Positions 23,601 through 38,600 of a stretch of 64,000 nucleotides of DNA are shown here, piece after piece. Within the stretch, counting starts at the first letter, position 1. Each line of letters begins with the position of its first letter. The stretch comes from Membranipora membranacea. Its lineage: Eukaryota; Bryozoa; Gymnolaemata; Cheilostomatida; Membraniporidae. The stretch lies in assembly GCA_914767715.1 (NCBI GenBank), contig OU612068.1:2854001-2918000 (forward strand). The letters are read 5' to 3'. The position numbers and the translations under genes were made by a program. The notes under the pieces are model-generated. The model was not told the DNA's origin and searched no databases. It saw nothing but the letters and a program-made list of their open reading frames with translations.

Positions 23601-26600
23601 CATTGAAACTATGATTGAGAAATTTTTTCCAGTCAAAAAAATTAACTTCAAAAACCAAGCATTTATGGTATCACAAACTCATAACCATCAGTAATTGATA
23701 CAGACACCATAGTTTCAAGATATCAATTATTTATATTACTAATATATCAGCTTCCTTATTTGTAAGCATAACCCGTTGTTAACCGCTAACCAGCATTAAC
23801 CACTGATAATTAAGCATTGTAGAGACAATCATTTGACCAATCATAAGTGAGGCACTGGGCATTATCAAAAAACAATAATTTATACCTTTATCTGATGATT
23901 GTTTACTTGTACACTCATTAGACTTATTATCATTAGACCTATCTGAATGAATTTCTCACAATCATTATCATTACATTATTTCTTACTTTTGCAAGTCTTT
24001 GCATCAGCTCCAAGAACCATATCTGCTGGACAAGTACAAACTGCTTTACCATCTTCGACCTCACAATCATTAGAGCAACCAGAATCTTTACATGGGTCTG
24101 TAAAAACATAAAAACTATGATTGAGAGATTGTATTCATACCAAAATCTTATTTGTCACCCACCCTCACAATCATTAGAGCATCTAGCTCTATTACATGGG
24201 TCGGCAACAAAAACTAAAGTTGTGTCTCATTTCAGCTATAATGTCAAACAATGACTCAATGTATTGCCTCTGCATGGATTTTTAATCCCAGAGTGAGAAG
24301 AGCGTGGGCACTGGTGGAGACTGAGCACCCACAAAGAAATAAAGAGGGGAGCTATTAGAACACAGTTGCCACCGAATTCTGTCCAAAAAAAAGTGACCAG
24401 ATATCAGTTATATTATCAGTCAGTAATCATACTTTTACAAATCTATATTTCGCAAAAAAAATATGCTCAACATGCATAGAATTGCAAGTTTTGATATAGA
24501 TATTGCAAAAATATTTCCATGTTGGGCTGCGAAGAAAGGAGTCCACTTAGACCACTGGTTATCTTCATCACCATTTGGGAAACGCTGATAAGGGAATTCA
24601 CCCACCAACACATCCTTCTGGTCCTTTAACAAATCCTTCACTACAGCTACATTCATAGACCTCCTCTCCATTTTCAACCTTAGTACACACCTGCTCGCAT
24701 GGGTTATCCTTAGAGTCACATGGGTCTGTAAATAATGATTCAATTACAATTAGATTTATTGTCCAAAGTTGGGCTCACTGCGAATGGTTAGTATGAACAT
24801 CCTTACATCCTAACGTATAGAATCCTGAAAATCCTATGTGTATATTAATGATAAAATTATTCTGCTAAAACGAAATATATTTTCACTCACGTTCACATTT
24901 GTCACGCTGATTCAGTATCATTCCTTCCTTACACGGGCATCGGACTCTTCCATTAACTACCTGACACAGGGAAAGCTCATCGCAATCTCCATTGTTGATT
25001 TCGCATGGATCTACAAACAGACAAGACGACAAGGCTTAGCAGACTTAAATCAGTAATAAACGATCGCATCGTTCGAGATCATCAATATATATGCAGGTCC
25101 CAGACTTTAGTGGTAATCAGATTTCCCAATTTCACAATATCTTAGACCAGTAAGTAATACAATGGATTGTCTCTGAAATATACATTCTATTGTTTACTCA
25201 GATAAGTTCTCAGAACTAGTAACTGCACTCTAACTACAGACAACAAATATCTTTATATGAAACTATTACAATGTGTCATTGCTTACTTGTGCAAGTCTTT
25301 GCATCATCTCCTAGAACCATATCTTCTGGACAGGTACAAACTGCTTCACCACCATCAACCTCACAATCATTAGAGCATCCAGCATCTAGACATGGGTCTG
25401 CGTCTGTGTAATCATTGAAACTATGAGCAAAAAGTAACTTCAAAAACCAAGCAATTTATGGTATCACAAACTCATATCCATCAGATACAGGCAGCATAGT
25501 TTCAAGGTATATATTATTTATATTACTAATATATCAGCTTCCTTATTTGTAAGCATAACCAGTTTTAAACCGCTAACCAGCATTAACCACTGATAAATAA
25601 GCATTGTAGAGACAATCATTTGACCAATCATAAGTGAGGCACTGGGCATTATCAAAAAACAATAATTTATACCTTCATCTGATGATTGTTTACTTGTACA
25701 CTCATTAGACTTATTATCATTAGACCTATCTGAATGAATTCCTCACAATCATTATCATTACATTATTTCTTACTTTTGCAAGTCTTTGCATCAGCTCCAA
25801 GAACCATATCTGCTGGACAAGTACAAACTGCTTTACCATCTTCAACCTCACAATCATTAGAGCAACCAGAATCTTTACATGGGTCTGTAAAAACATAAAA
25901 ACTATGATTGAGAGATTGTATTCATACCAAAATCTAATTTGTCACCCACCCGACCTCACAATCATTAGAGCATCTAGCTCTATTACATGGGTCGGCAACA
26001 AAAAACAAAAGTTCTATCTCATTTCAGCTATAATGTCAAACAATGACTCAATGTATTGCCTCTGCATGCGTTTTTATTCCCAGAGTGTAAAGAGCACGGG
26101 CACTGGTGGAGACTGAGCACCCACAAAGAAATAAAGAGGGGAGCTATGAGAATACAGTTGCCACCGAATTTTGTCCAAAAAAAATTGTGAAAATCTTACT
26201 TTTTGACCAGATATCAGTTAGATTATCAGTCAGAAATCATACTTTTTACAGATCTATATTTCGCAAAACAATTTATGCTCAACATGCAGAGAATTGAATG
26301 TTTTGATATAGATATTGCAAAAAAATATTTCCATGTTGGGCTGCGAAGAAAGGAGTCCACTTAGACCCCTGGTTATCTTCATCACCATTTAGGAAATGCT
26401 GATAAGGGAATTCACCCACCAACACATCCTTCTGGTCCTTCAACAAATCCTTCATAACAGCTACATTCATAGACCTCCTCTCCATTTTCAATCTTAGTAC
26501 ACACCTGCTCGCATGGGTTATTCTCAGAGTCACATGGGTCTGTAAATAATGATTCAATTACAATTAGATTTGTTGTCCAAAGTTGGGCTCACTGCGAATG

Positions 26601-29600
26601 GTTAGTATGAACATCCTAACATCCTAACGTATAAAATCCTGAAAATCCTATCTGTAAAATCGATCACCCTAAAATAAAAAAGTGTATATTTATCATAAAA
26701 TTATTCTGCTAAAACAGAATATTTTCACTCACGTTCACATTTGTCATCCTGATTCAGCATTATTCCTTCCTTACACGGGCATTGGACTGTTCCATTAACT
26801 ACCTGACACAGGGAAAGCTCATCGCAATCTCCATTGTTGATTTCGCATGGATCTAAAAACAGACCAGACAACAAGGCTTAGCAGACTCAAATCAGTAATA
26901 ACCCATCGGATCGTTCATGATCATCAATATATATGCAGATCCCAGACTTTAGTGGTAATCAGATTTCCAAATTTCATAATATCCTAGACCAGTAAGTAAT
27001 ACAATTGATTGTCGTTGAAATATACATTCTATTGTTTACTCAGAGAAGTTCTCAGAACTATTAACTGCACTCTAACTACAGACAACAAATATCTTCATAT
27101 GAAACTATTACAATGTTTCATTGCTTACTTGTGCAATTCTTTGCATCATCTCCTAGAACCATATCTTCTGGACAGGTACAAACTGCTTCACCACCATCAA
27201 CCTCACAATCATTAGAGCATCCAGCATCTAGACATGGGTCTGCGTCTGTGTAATCATTGAAACTATGAGCAAAAAGTAACTTCAAAAACCAAGCAATTTA
27301 TGGTATCACAAACTCATATCCATCAGATACAGGCAGCATAGTTTCAAGGTATATATTATTTATATTACTAATATATCAGCTTCCTTATTTGTAAGCATTA
27401 CCAGTTTTAAACCGCTAACCAGCATTAACCACTGATAAATAAGCATTGTAGAGACAATCATTTGACCAATCATAAGTGAGGCACTGGGCATTATCAAAAA
27501 ACAATAATTTATACCTTTATCTGATGATTGTTTACTTGTACACTCATTAGACTTATTATCATTAGACCTATCTGAATGAATTTCTCACAATCATTATCAT
27601 TACATTATTTCTTACTTTTGCAAGTCTTTGCATCAGCTCCAAGAACCATATCTGCTGGACAAGTACAAACTGCTTTACCATCGTCAACCTCACATTCATT
27701 AGAGCAACCAGAATCTTTACATGGGTCTGTAAAAACATAAAAACTATGATTGAGAGATTGTATTCATACCAAAATCTTATTGGTCACCCACCCTCACAAT
27801 CATTAGAGCATCTAGCTCTATTACATGGGTCGGCAACAAAAACTAAAGTTGTGTCTCATTTCAGCTATAATGTCAAACAATGACTCAATGTATTGCCTCT
27901 GCATGCGTTTTTAATCCCAGAGTGAGAAGAGCGTTGGCACTGGTGGAGACTGAGCACCCACAAAGAAATAAAGAGGGGAGCTATTAGAAGACAGTTGCCA
28001 CCGAATTCTGTCCAAAAAAAAAGTGACCAGATATCAGTTATATTATCAGTCAGTAATCATACTTTTACAAATCTATATTTCGCAAAAAAATTATGCTCAA
28101 CATGCATAGAATTGCAAGTTTTGATATAGATATTGCAAAAATATTTCCATGTTGGGCTGCGAAGAAAGGAGTCCACTTAGACCACTGGTTATCTTCATCA
28201 CCATTTGGGAAACGCTGATAAGGGAATTCACCCACCAACACATCCTTCTGGTCCTTTAACAAATCCTTCACTACAGCTACATTCATAGACCTCCTCTCCA
28301 TTTTCAACCTTAGTACACACCTGCTCGCATGGGTTATCCTCAGAGTCACATGGGTCTGTAAATAATGATTCAATTACAATTAGATTTATTGTCCAAAGTT
28401 GGCCTCACTGCGAATGGTTAGTATGAACATCCTTACATCCTAACGTATAAAATCCTGAAAATCCTATGTGTATATTAATGATAAAATTATTCTGCTAAAA
28501 CGAAATATATTTTCACTCACGTTCACATTTGTCACGCTGATTCAGTATCATTCCTTCCTTACACGGGCATCGGACTCTTCCATTAACTACCTGACACAGG
28601 GAAAGCTCATCGCAATCTCCATTGTTGATTTCGCATGGATCTACAAACAGACAAGACGACAAGGCTTAGCAGACTTAAATCAGTAATAAACGATCGCATC
28701 GTTCATGATCATCAATATATATGCAGGTCCCAGACTTTAGTGGTAATCAGATTTCCCAATTTCACAATATCTTAGACCAGTAAGTAATACAATGGATTGT
28801 CTTTGAAATATACATTCTATTGTTTACTCAGATAAGTTCTCAGAACTAGTAACTGCACTCTAACTACAGACGACAAATATCTTTATATGAAACTATTACA
28901 ATGTGTCATTGCTTACTTGTGCAAGTCTTTGCATCATCTCCTAGAACCATATCTTCTTGACAGGTACAAACTGCTTTACCACCATCAACCTCACAATCAT
29001 TAGAGCATCCAGCATCTAGACATGGGTCTGCGTCTGTGTAATCATTGAAACTATGATTGAGAAATTTTTTCTAGTAAAAAAAATTAACTTCAAAAACCAA
29101 GCATTTATGGTATCACAAACTCATAACCATCAGATACAGACAGCATAGTTTCAAGATACATATTATTTATATTACTAATATTAAGCTTTGTTATTTGTAA
29201 GCATAACCCGTTGTTAACCGCTAACCAGCATTAACCACTGATAATTAAGCATTGTAGAGACAATCATTTGACCAATCATAAGTGAGGCACTAGGCATTAT
29301 CAAAAAACAATGATTTATACCTTTATCTGATGATTGTTTACTTGTACACTCATTAGACTTATTATCATTAGACCTATCTGAATGAATTTCTCACAATCAT
29401 TATCATTACATTATTTCTTACTTTTGCAAGTCTTTGCATCAGCTCCAAGAACCATATCTGCTGGACAAGTACAAACTGCTTTACCATCTTCAACCTCACA
29501 ATCATTAGAGCAACCAGAATCTTTACATGGGTCTGTAAAAACATAAAAACTATGATTGAGAGATTGTATTCATACCAAAATCTTATTTGTCACCCACCCT

Positions 29601-32600
29601 CACAATCATTAGAGCATCTAGCTCTATTACATGGGTCGGCAACAAAAACTAAAGTTGTGTCTCATTTCAGCTATAATGTCAAACAATGACTCAATGTATT
29701 GCCTCTGCATGGATTTTTAATCCCAGAGTGAGAAGAGCGTGGGCACTGGCGGAGACTGAGCACCCACAAAGAAATAAAGAGGGGAGCTATTAGAACACAG
29801 TTGCCACCGAATTCTGTCCAAAAAAAAGTGACCAGATATCAGTTATATTATCAGTCAGTAATCATACTTTTACAAATCTATATTTCGGAAAAAAAATTAT
29901 GCTCAACATGCATAGAATTGCAAGTTTTGATATAGATATTGCAAAAATATTTCCATGTTGGGCTGCGAAGAAAGGGGTCCACTTAGACCACTGGTTATCT
30001 TCATCACCATTTGGGAAACGCTGATAAGGCAATTCACCCACCAACACATCCTTCTGGTCCTTTAACAAATCCTTCACTACAGCTACATTCATAGACCTCC
30101 TCTCCATTTTCAACCTTAGTACACACCTGCTCGCATGGATTATCCTCAGAGTCACATGGGTCTGTAAATAATGATTCAATTACAATTAGATTGATTGTCC
30201 AAAGTTGGGCTCACTGCGAATGGTTAGTATGAACATCCTTACATCCTAACGTATAAAATCATGAAAATCCTATGTGTATATTAATGATAAAATTATTCTG
30301 CTAAAACGAAATATTTTCACTCACGTTCACATTTGTCACGCTGATTCAGTATCATTCCTTCCTTACACGGGCATCGGACTCTTCCATTAACTACCTGACA
30401 CAGGGAAAGCTCATCGCAATCTCCATTGTTGATTTCGCATGGATCTACAAACAGACAAGACGACAAGGCTTAGCAGACTTAAATCAGTAATAACCGATCG
30501 GATCGTTCATGATCATCAATATATATGCAGGTCCCAGACTTTAGTGGTAATCAGATTTCCCAATTTCACAATATCTTAGACCAGTAAGTAATACAATGGA
30601 TTGTCTTTGAAATATTCATTTTATTGTTTACTCTGAGAAGTTCTCAGAACTAGTAGCTGCACTCTATCTACGGACAACAAATATCTTCATATGAAACTAT
30701 TACAATAATTCATTGCTTACTTGTGCAAGTCTTTGTATCATCTCCTAGAACCATATCTTCTGGACAGGTACACACTGCTTTACCGCCATCAACCTCACAA
30801 TCATTAGAGCATCCAGCATCTAGACATGGGTCTGCAACTGTGTAATCATTGAAACTATGAGCAAAAAAGTAACTTCAAAAACCAAGCAATTATGGTATCA
30901 CAAACTCATAACCATCAGATACAGACACCATAGTTTCAAGATATCAATTATTTATATTACTAATATATCAGCTTCCTTATTTGTAAGCATAACCAGTTTT
31001 AAACCGCTAACCAGCATGAACCGTTGATAAATAAGCATTGTTGAGACTTGACAATCATTTGACCAATCATAAGTGAGGCACTAGGCATGAACAAATAACA
31101 ATACCTTATACCTTTAACTGATGATACTAATTGTTTACTTCTACACTTATCTTATTGACTTTCTCACAAGCATTATCAAATAATTGCTTACTTGTGCAAG
31201 TCTTTGCATCAGCTCCAAGAACCATATCTTGTGGACAGGTACAAACTGCCTTACCACCATCAACCTCACAATCATTTGAGCATCCAGCATCATCACATGG
31301 GTCTGAATAAACATTGATAGTATTATTGAGAGATGCATTCCAACCAAAATACTAACTCGTCACAAAATGGACCGAGCGTACAGTAACACAAACTCATGTA
31401 TACCCTGTGCTCATTTCTTTCAACTGCAGGCACATTAGATTCTGGACCAAAATAATCTGCTTCGCCAGTCACAATTTTGCAACCAGCATCTTTATATTGG
31501 TCTGCAGATTGTTTACATATTTTTTCCGAATTAAACTAGAAGCATAAAAATTCATATTTAATATAAGCACCTAAATTGCAATTAAGATTTTTCACCACTA
31601 TATCAACATGGTGATGCCTCATTCTAATGCCGGTTTATCAGACATTAGTGCAACCACCAGGCATCATTGACGGCACAATCAGTTTTCGTCTCATTGCAAC
31701 GAGTCTTTCCATTAAAATCTCAGTATATGCAATCACCAGGTATAGGTCAAGTCTATGTTGCTCTGTTTCTTACCGATAATAAATAACACTGATCAGTAAT
31801 TTAATTGAATCCAACTTACTTGTGCAAGTCTTTGCATCATCTCCTAGAACCATATTTTCTGGACATGTACATACTGCTGCTTTATTTTGAACCTCACAAT
31901 CACCAGTACAGCCGGCATCTTCGCACGGGTCTATGTAAAATTGGCAAGCAAATATAAGATTGTATAAACATAAGATTAAAAATTATTTGAATCCAGGCTT
32001 AGTTGATCTCTGGTCATTTAACAAACATGTATATGCCTAATACTTATGTTGCGTACCTCAACTGCAGTGTTTATGGAAAAGAATGTACAACGTTAACATT
32101 TCAAAGCGATGATTTTGATAGCTGGAAGGATGACTTCAAGTTTAATCAGGCTTTTAACAGTAACAGGGGCAGTTAAATAAATTTTCTTTACCGGTTGCAG
32201 TGTATCCATCAGGGTTCTTTACTGGATCACAAGTCTCGCTAGGAGCATAAGGATCGGTAGATCCGGCATTTACACAAGCTTTGTCATAAGCAATGTAGCA
32301 TTTATCATCCTGTAAATATGTGAAATATTCTCAGATTACAAGAAACACAATCTGGTTCATGGTACACGAAATAGGAAAGAAGCAATACTTTTTGACAATT
32401 TTGAAACTCCTCTAGCTGTTATTTCGTCTTCTGAACTACGGATGTTTGTTTTTGACCTTACCTCTCTGGTAACTGTACCATCATTATCATTACAGCTCAT
32501 GCAGCCAGAGTGGTACACTCCAACTGGTTGTGCCTCAGACTCGCTATCACCAACAATGACAGAGACAGCCATATCTTTTCCTGCGTAGAGTACGAAGTCC

Positions 32601-35600
32601 ACTGATTTAAAGTCGCATCTGAGGGTGTCAAACTTCACGTATCTACCATCAACCACTTTTTCTTGTCCGTCATAAGTTAGCTGTTGATCATCAAGAAGTT
32701 AAATTAGAGATTCAAATAATTGCAGACTTTCTAGAATTCCAGAACTTCGTTTTCATAGTCAAATAATTATTTTCAGGCGTCACCACAATTAGTTTACAAG
32801 TTTGAAAAATACCTAGTTACTAACCTTGCAGGAATATTTGATGGAATCGTCAAACACGCCGCTAACTGTAAAGTACTGGCAGTCCCTATTGGTTTCGACA
32901 TCACAACAAAGAGGATTAGCGAAGACCTCAGGGGCTTCGTTCTGTTTGCAGCTGCAGTCAATACATGTGAATCCAGCATTGCAAGTGCAAACATTGTCGG
33001 CTCCGCATTTTCCTGCAGCAAATGAAAAGTTACAGATGCATTAAAATTGTTATCAGGGAAGACAAAGTAGTAATACATACTCCAAAACTTGGTGAACTGT
33101 ACTCAGAAGCAATCATCAACAAAAGCTTTAATGTCTCATGCAATAGCTGGCATGTCGGTCATGTAATACGTGATAAAAACAATAGTGACTCTAATAATAT
33201 TGGCAAAACACAATTACCTCTGTCATATACTTCCAGATTATACTTTCCTGATAAGTCTCAATATTTGGGCTCACAATTTTCTTCTGAAGCATAGACCAAC
33301 ATGGCAATGGCTCCGTGCCGGACATGTCATATCTGTTCATTACTTACCATTTCCACTACAATCATTAGGACAGAAGTGACCATCAGTTGGCTCAGGGTTT
33401 GGATTCACATCAATCACATTTTGACAATTCTCTTTGAATCCCTCAACAGCTGTCTGAGCCCAGACCTTTTCTCCAGAAAGCTGGAAGAGAAGAAAAGTAA
33501 ACATATTATAACCTCTATCCAAACATAAGAGTAGCATACCTCTAAACCTATAAAGGTTAATGCACCATTAAATATATGCTGTAAGTAATCAGATATCAGA
33601 TAACATTGTGCGTTTACTAATTCCACCAAGCATTCATATTGTTATATGATATAAATAAGCGGCCACCAAATATACGGTTGATTAAAAAAGGTTGATTAAA
33701 ATCAGATGTCATATCACACGCCACATCCCGAAGCATGGGTGGCGAAATACCAGTTGCCTTAAGGGCTAGGCTGCAATATCTGCGCCCATTTACTCTCAGT
33801 TTGCAGGCAGGAGCACACCTGGGGGTCCAACCAAACCCCAGTAGTCAGTAGACTAAAGTGGGATTCGAACCCACGACCTGCAAGCTAAAGGGACGGCGCT
33901 CAAACCAACTGAGCTACCTCCTACTCCTCCTAAACCGAGTATACATTGAATTGAAATATTTACCTTGATGTCTTCCATGCAGTTCTCTATGGCCTCTTCC
34001 TTAAGTCCAGGTACATTCTTACACATAGTACTGGCAGGTGAGTTGTTGAGTGTATCCTCACAGAACTTTCTAGCTTCTTCCTCTGTTATTCCACCGGAAG
34101 GCCATTTTGGTACAGGAGGTCTGTAGTTGGGGTCTACTGGACCGAATGGTGGGCCAGTTACATCTGGCTTGCCAATTTCAATTTCTGGTACAGGTTCTCC
34201 AGGTTTCTGACACCTAGAAAATTAGTATTAAAATATTCTCAAGGTGTTGCGTCAAAGTCAGTTGACCGGTGTCACAAAATTGTTTAAATTGCTATCATGA
34301 AAGAGGTGAGAACTAGGTGATGAATAAGTTTAGTCAGCTTCATACCTCATGTCAGGGGCAGCTGTGCATGTCCCTTCAGCCTCTCCTGCTTTACAGCTGC
34401 ATATAGCTTCAGCTTTCTGTGTTGTTGTTACTCCATAAGTTACAGAGCCAGCAGGCACTTTACCATTGAACATGCTGTTGGCTGCAGGTACTCTGTGATG
34501 GAAGGGCAGAATATATATTGAGATTAATGGTTACAGGTATTGCCTACCAATGCTGGCTGTAGCGTATAACTTCAGAGATGAGCTACGATAGTAAGTTTAT
34601 TACAAAGCAAAGAAACTTATCACCTTTAAAAGTGTTTTGCTACAGAAGCAACAGTATTTGGATGAACTCATAGACATAATTATAAACCTAGACAGTGAGG
34701 AACTTAATTGTGGGGCAAGGTAACATCTTTGGAAGGTGTAGAAGCAATGATGCTAGCATTGATTTACTGACCATAATCAAGGTTTTTTGTTCATAACTCA
34801 ATCAATTTTGATCGGATTTCGAATTTGAAAATTACTTTACAATCAGCAGCATCTTGTTATCAACTTGGTTCTGTTTTTTCTTCCAAAATTTTGTTTTGCC
34901 TAAAATTAGTATCAAACTGTTCAGGACAAGCTGCTAAATCTATTGTAATTTTCAAACTCAAAATCTGATCAAAATTGATCGAGTTATAGACAAATAACCT
35001 GGAATTTTAGCATTAACTCAATGATAGCATCATTGCTTCTACACCTCCCAATGTCGTTACGTCGCCCACAATTAAATGCCTCAGTGCCTGAATGCTAGTG
35101 CTCCATATAGTGTCATGTCTAGATTTATTGTTAAGTCTATGGATGAACTTCACTTAACATATCTCACCTCCAAGACAAGCTAAATGCATTAGGTCTGAAT
35201 GTGTCTGCTGCATTACTTCCATCAGGCTTCTTGAAATCGTTTCCAATTCTGTTGTCATAGTTGCCACAGAGACCTTGAGCGTTACCTTTGTCAGAAGCAC
35301 CAGGGTTCATGTAGACATTCATAAACATACCTCCCTCGTACAGGACTTTAACTCTTCCTCCATGAGGCATATTGATCTGTAAAAAACAAGGTAAAGGAAG
35401 GGTTTAATCAGCAACTAGTAGAAAATTATCAGCACTTATTTCCCCATAGCATTTGATTATGGGTTTTGAAGCTTAGTCAAAAGTTTTGATATATCTCATG
35501 AAATGTATTTGGTGGAACAACTCTCAACATGTTCTAGTTTAAATCACAAGATAACTCTGGTGTTACTCATTGTATATCACCTTGCCTTCATTCCTCCTTT

Positions 35601-38600
35601 ACCCAACAAATTAATACACAATACAAACCCAGTATGACTTACAATGTATTGTCGACCGCCCTGAAGTGTTACAATATTGAAATTCTCCGCAAATTTGTTG
35701 TCACTAGATGAGTATTTGTGCACAGTGACAGGTTTTCTATGTTGTGGGTTAGTAGCTGAAAGACAATAAAATAATGTAACACAATCAAAGGAACTCCGAT
35801 ATTGTTACTTGATATTGTTAATAATTTATTATCACAACTACCATAATGGTGTTATCAGGAAGATCATTTGAAATATAAGCAAGTGATGGAAAAAACTGAG
35901 AGCGGAGCCGTCTACTCTGTAATGAAAGTAAAAGCTAAGGCAACTCTGAAGAGAAATAAAGTATAATTGAATTTCCTCAGTCCTTTCCTAAACTTACCTC
36001 CGCACTTATCAACAAGGATGACATCATCACCAACTCTAACAGATACAGCACAGTTACACATGGCTTTGGAGTTACATCTCTTGTAGTAGGTATGTACCTG
36101 ATTGGACAAAAAAAGGATCAAGTCAAAAGCCACGAAAAAATCTCTGAACAGTTACACAGCTGGTATCGGGCAGTGAGAATACAAATTTCATATCCTTGAA
36201 ATGATTTTGATTTTCCTCTGCATTACATGTTGTTTAGATTTGAATGACATTTGTCATATTGTTTTGTTCAGTTGTCTCCACTTTACATTATCTGCTAATT
36301 CTTGGTTTTACCTCAAATGGCTCTACTGCGTGCTTGTAGAGGATGAACTCTCCCTCCAGTTGACAATCGTAACGCCTAAAGAAGAAGATGAATAAGGTGA
36401 CAACAACATGCTCTGCCTTGTTTTTGATTTGAACAGATAATTTTATAATACTGAAGGGGTAAGAGGATAAAGAACATATGAATTCAAGAATAGATCGAGA
36501 ACATCGTTGCATTGCATTTGCACTGCATTCACGGTCAAGAACACACGATCCATCTCAGTTCTGAGAGTTTTACATTTCATCTGTTCACTTACTTTCCATC
36601 AAAGGTTTTCATGTGCGGATCGTTCTGAGAGTTGCATGTACCGGTGCCTGGTGTTGGTGGAACAACTGGGGGAAGATCGCCAGCCTCAACCTACAACAAC
36701 CAAAAAGTTTGTTGAGTGTATAGAATGAAAACAAGATATAAAGTGGAGAATCGCTTCATTGAGTAATCCACTGTTGGAGCTCAAATATCTAAAAATACCT
36801 AATACACTTTTCCTCCTTACATAATTTACAGTACCATTATAAAAGATACTTAATACATGACATAATGACATTGTTTAGAGAGTAAAGTTAGGCTCACCGG
36901 GAATCCACCGATTTCATTGCCGGTCTCAAATGGGTTGTTGCCATCATTAGCTGGTGGTCCTGGTTCAGCTACATCTATCATGACATTAGCGTTTACGGTG
37001 TTATCGTCTTTATGGTCCTCTACAGCCTGAACACCGACTTCTTGGGTTTCGGCTCCTTCCTTTGTGAATGTGAGAGTACAGGTATCTAGTACAACTTGAT
37101 CCATCTCCTCATTGGTGTAAGGGCACCTGCAAAAAAATTTATGTAGCACATGTAAACAGAACATTTTTTAGTATGTACTTACTCAATAATGAATTAAATT
37201 GAGGCTTTGAGTTATTTTTTCATTTGTGTTGAAAATATTAGAATATGAATATAGATGATTAAAATTGATCAGCAGTTTTGTGATAAGACAATTAAATGAC
37301 ACCTGAAGTTTTTTTCCTTCTTTTATTTTCGGCACTATTCGGAAAACATTCTGCTACTGGAATGAAATAGACTGCCAATAAAAGTGTTAGAAAAAAATTA
37401 ATAAAATTGATGAGTGGGAGGTGTACCATCATAATCATTATGATCAGCATAGCAATATTTTGGTGCAGTGATGACTGTCTTGGTCAGCCCAAGGAACTGA
37501 TACCATCATTATTTTCTACTTACGTCATTTTTGTTCCTGTAATTCTCAGATTAACTTTCAATGTATTAACTGGCGGGACTGTCAGCTTCAGCTCAACTTT
37601 TTCAGCAGCCATACCCTCATACACTTTGAGTGGTGAAGCAGCGTTGACAACACTGCCATCTTTTTTCCTTGTTATCTACATTTGTCAAATTACAGGTATA
37701 AGATTAAGAACACATTACAACAGATAAATTTAGGTTTTAGGTGATAATGGTACTATTATCCTAATTATCTTTGTTGTTCTTTTAATTAACATATAGCTAA
37801 ATATTTTAGTGAGACCCTGATTAGAAGCCCATATCTGATGTTGTATTGCTATGAGGTCATTTATTTGAAAATTATGAATGTTGGGATAATACGGACGTGT
37901 GCATTTTTTGACAGAATAACACTTTGAAGGGAAGCAACTCTAATACCTCTGTATGGCTCATGCCCATTCCTAACGTAATTATTCTAAAAAAAAACAAATC
38001 GGCCAATCTGTCTCAAAATTGTTTCAATTTTTTTTTACTTCTATCAGCTTATGCTATAGGAATTGTTAAACAAAATCCAGTTTTTCCCCCTCATAATGTC
38101 ACATGAAAATGCTTAATAACCATTAGGAATTCAGTACGAGATGAGCACATTATATCAGTTGAGATATTTTTGAGGCTGCTGCTAGATGTGTGGATGATTG
38201 TGAAGCTCATCATACCCCCCCCCCCCCACCCCCTTTTATGTTTAAGCCCAATGAACATTAGCTAAGCTATGTAACAGAGTTTTTCACACTAAAGGGGACA
38301 ATGGAAAGGGAAAATGTTTAAAAAACTCAAAATATTCAGAACATCAATTATAAGACTTAGAAGTTTACCTTTACACCAAAGATCATTGGCTGGGTGAATT
38401 TTCCTTCATATTGTGCATACGTAGTTGGTTCATGTGGATCCGCTACAAACTTACTCAATACTCTACAATGTACCTAAAACAACATGAGATCATCTTATCA
38501 TGAAGTGGTTGTAGGATAATAGTCAAAATAATTATATAGTTCATCTAAACCATCAAAAGAAAGTACTTTCTTGTTATAGAATTATAATCATTCCAGCTAT

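Larger units (their letters stand above)
22796..30840. repeat. ~1.81-kb tandem repeat (four full units plus a partial), exons and introns
   Basis: Starts of the type c exons are 22796, 24606, 26420, 28236 and 30042, giving periods of 1810, 1814, 1816 and 1806 bp. Introns are nearly identical between units as well as exons. Each unit carries a junction segment (about 24160-24390, 25945-26190, 27785-28020, 29590-29825) not found in gene C, where DNA resembling the upstream flank of exon 22 changes to the intron downstream of exon c. Type d closely resembles exon 22, so the unit is exon 22-a-b-c copied in tandem. Confidence 0.9.

Noticed and set aside
22796-30840. CRISPR-like regular repeats
   Set aside because: The 1.81-kb period with coding exons and splice sites is a eukaryotic exon duplication.
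33850-33926. Possible functional tRNA on the minus strand
   Set aside because: A and B boxes are good, but the acceptor ends do not pair and the anticodon arm is poor; best read as a SINE head.
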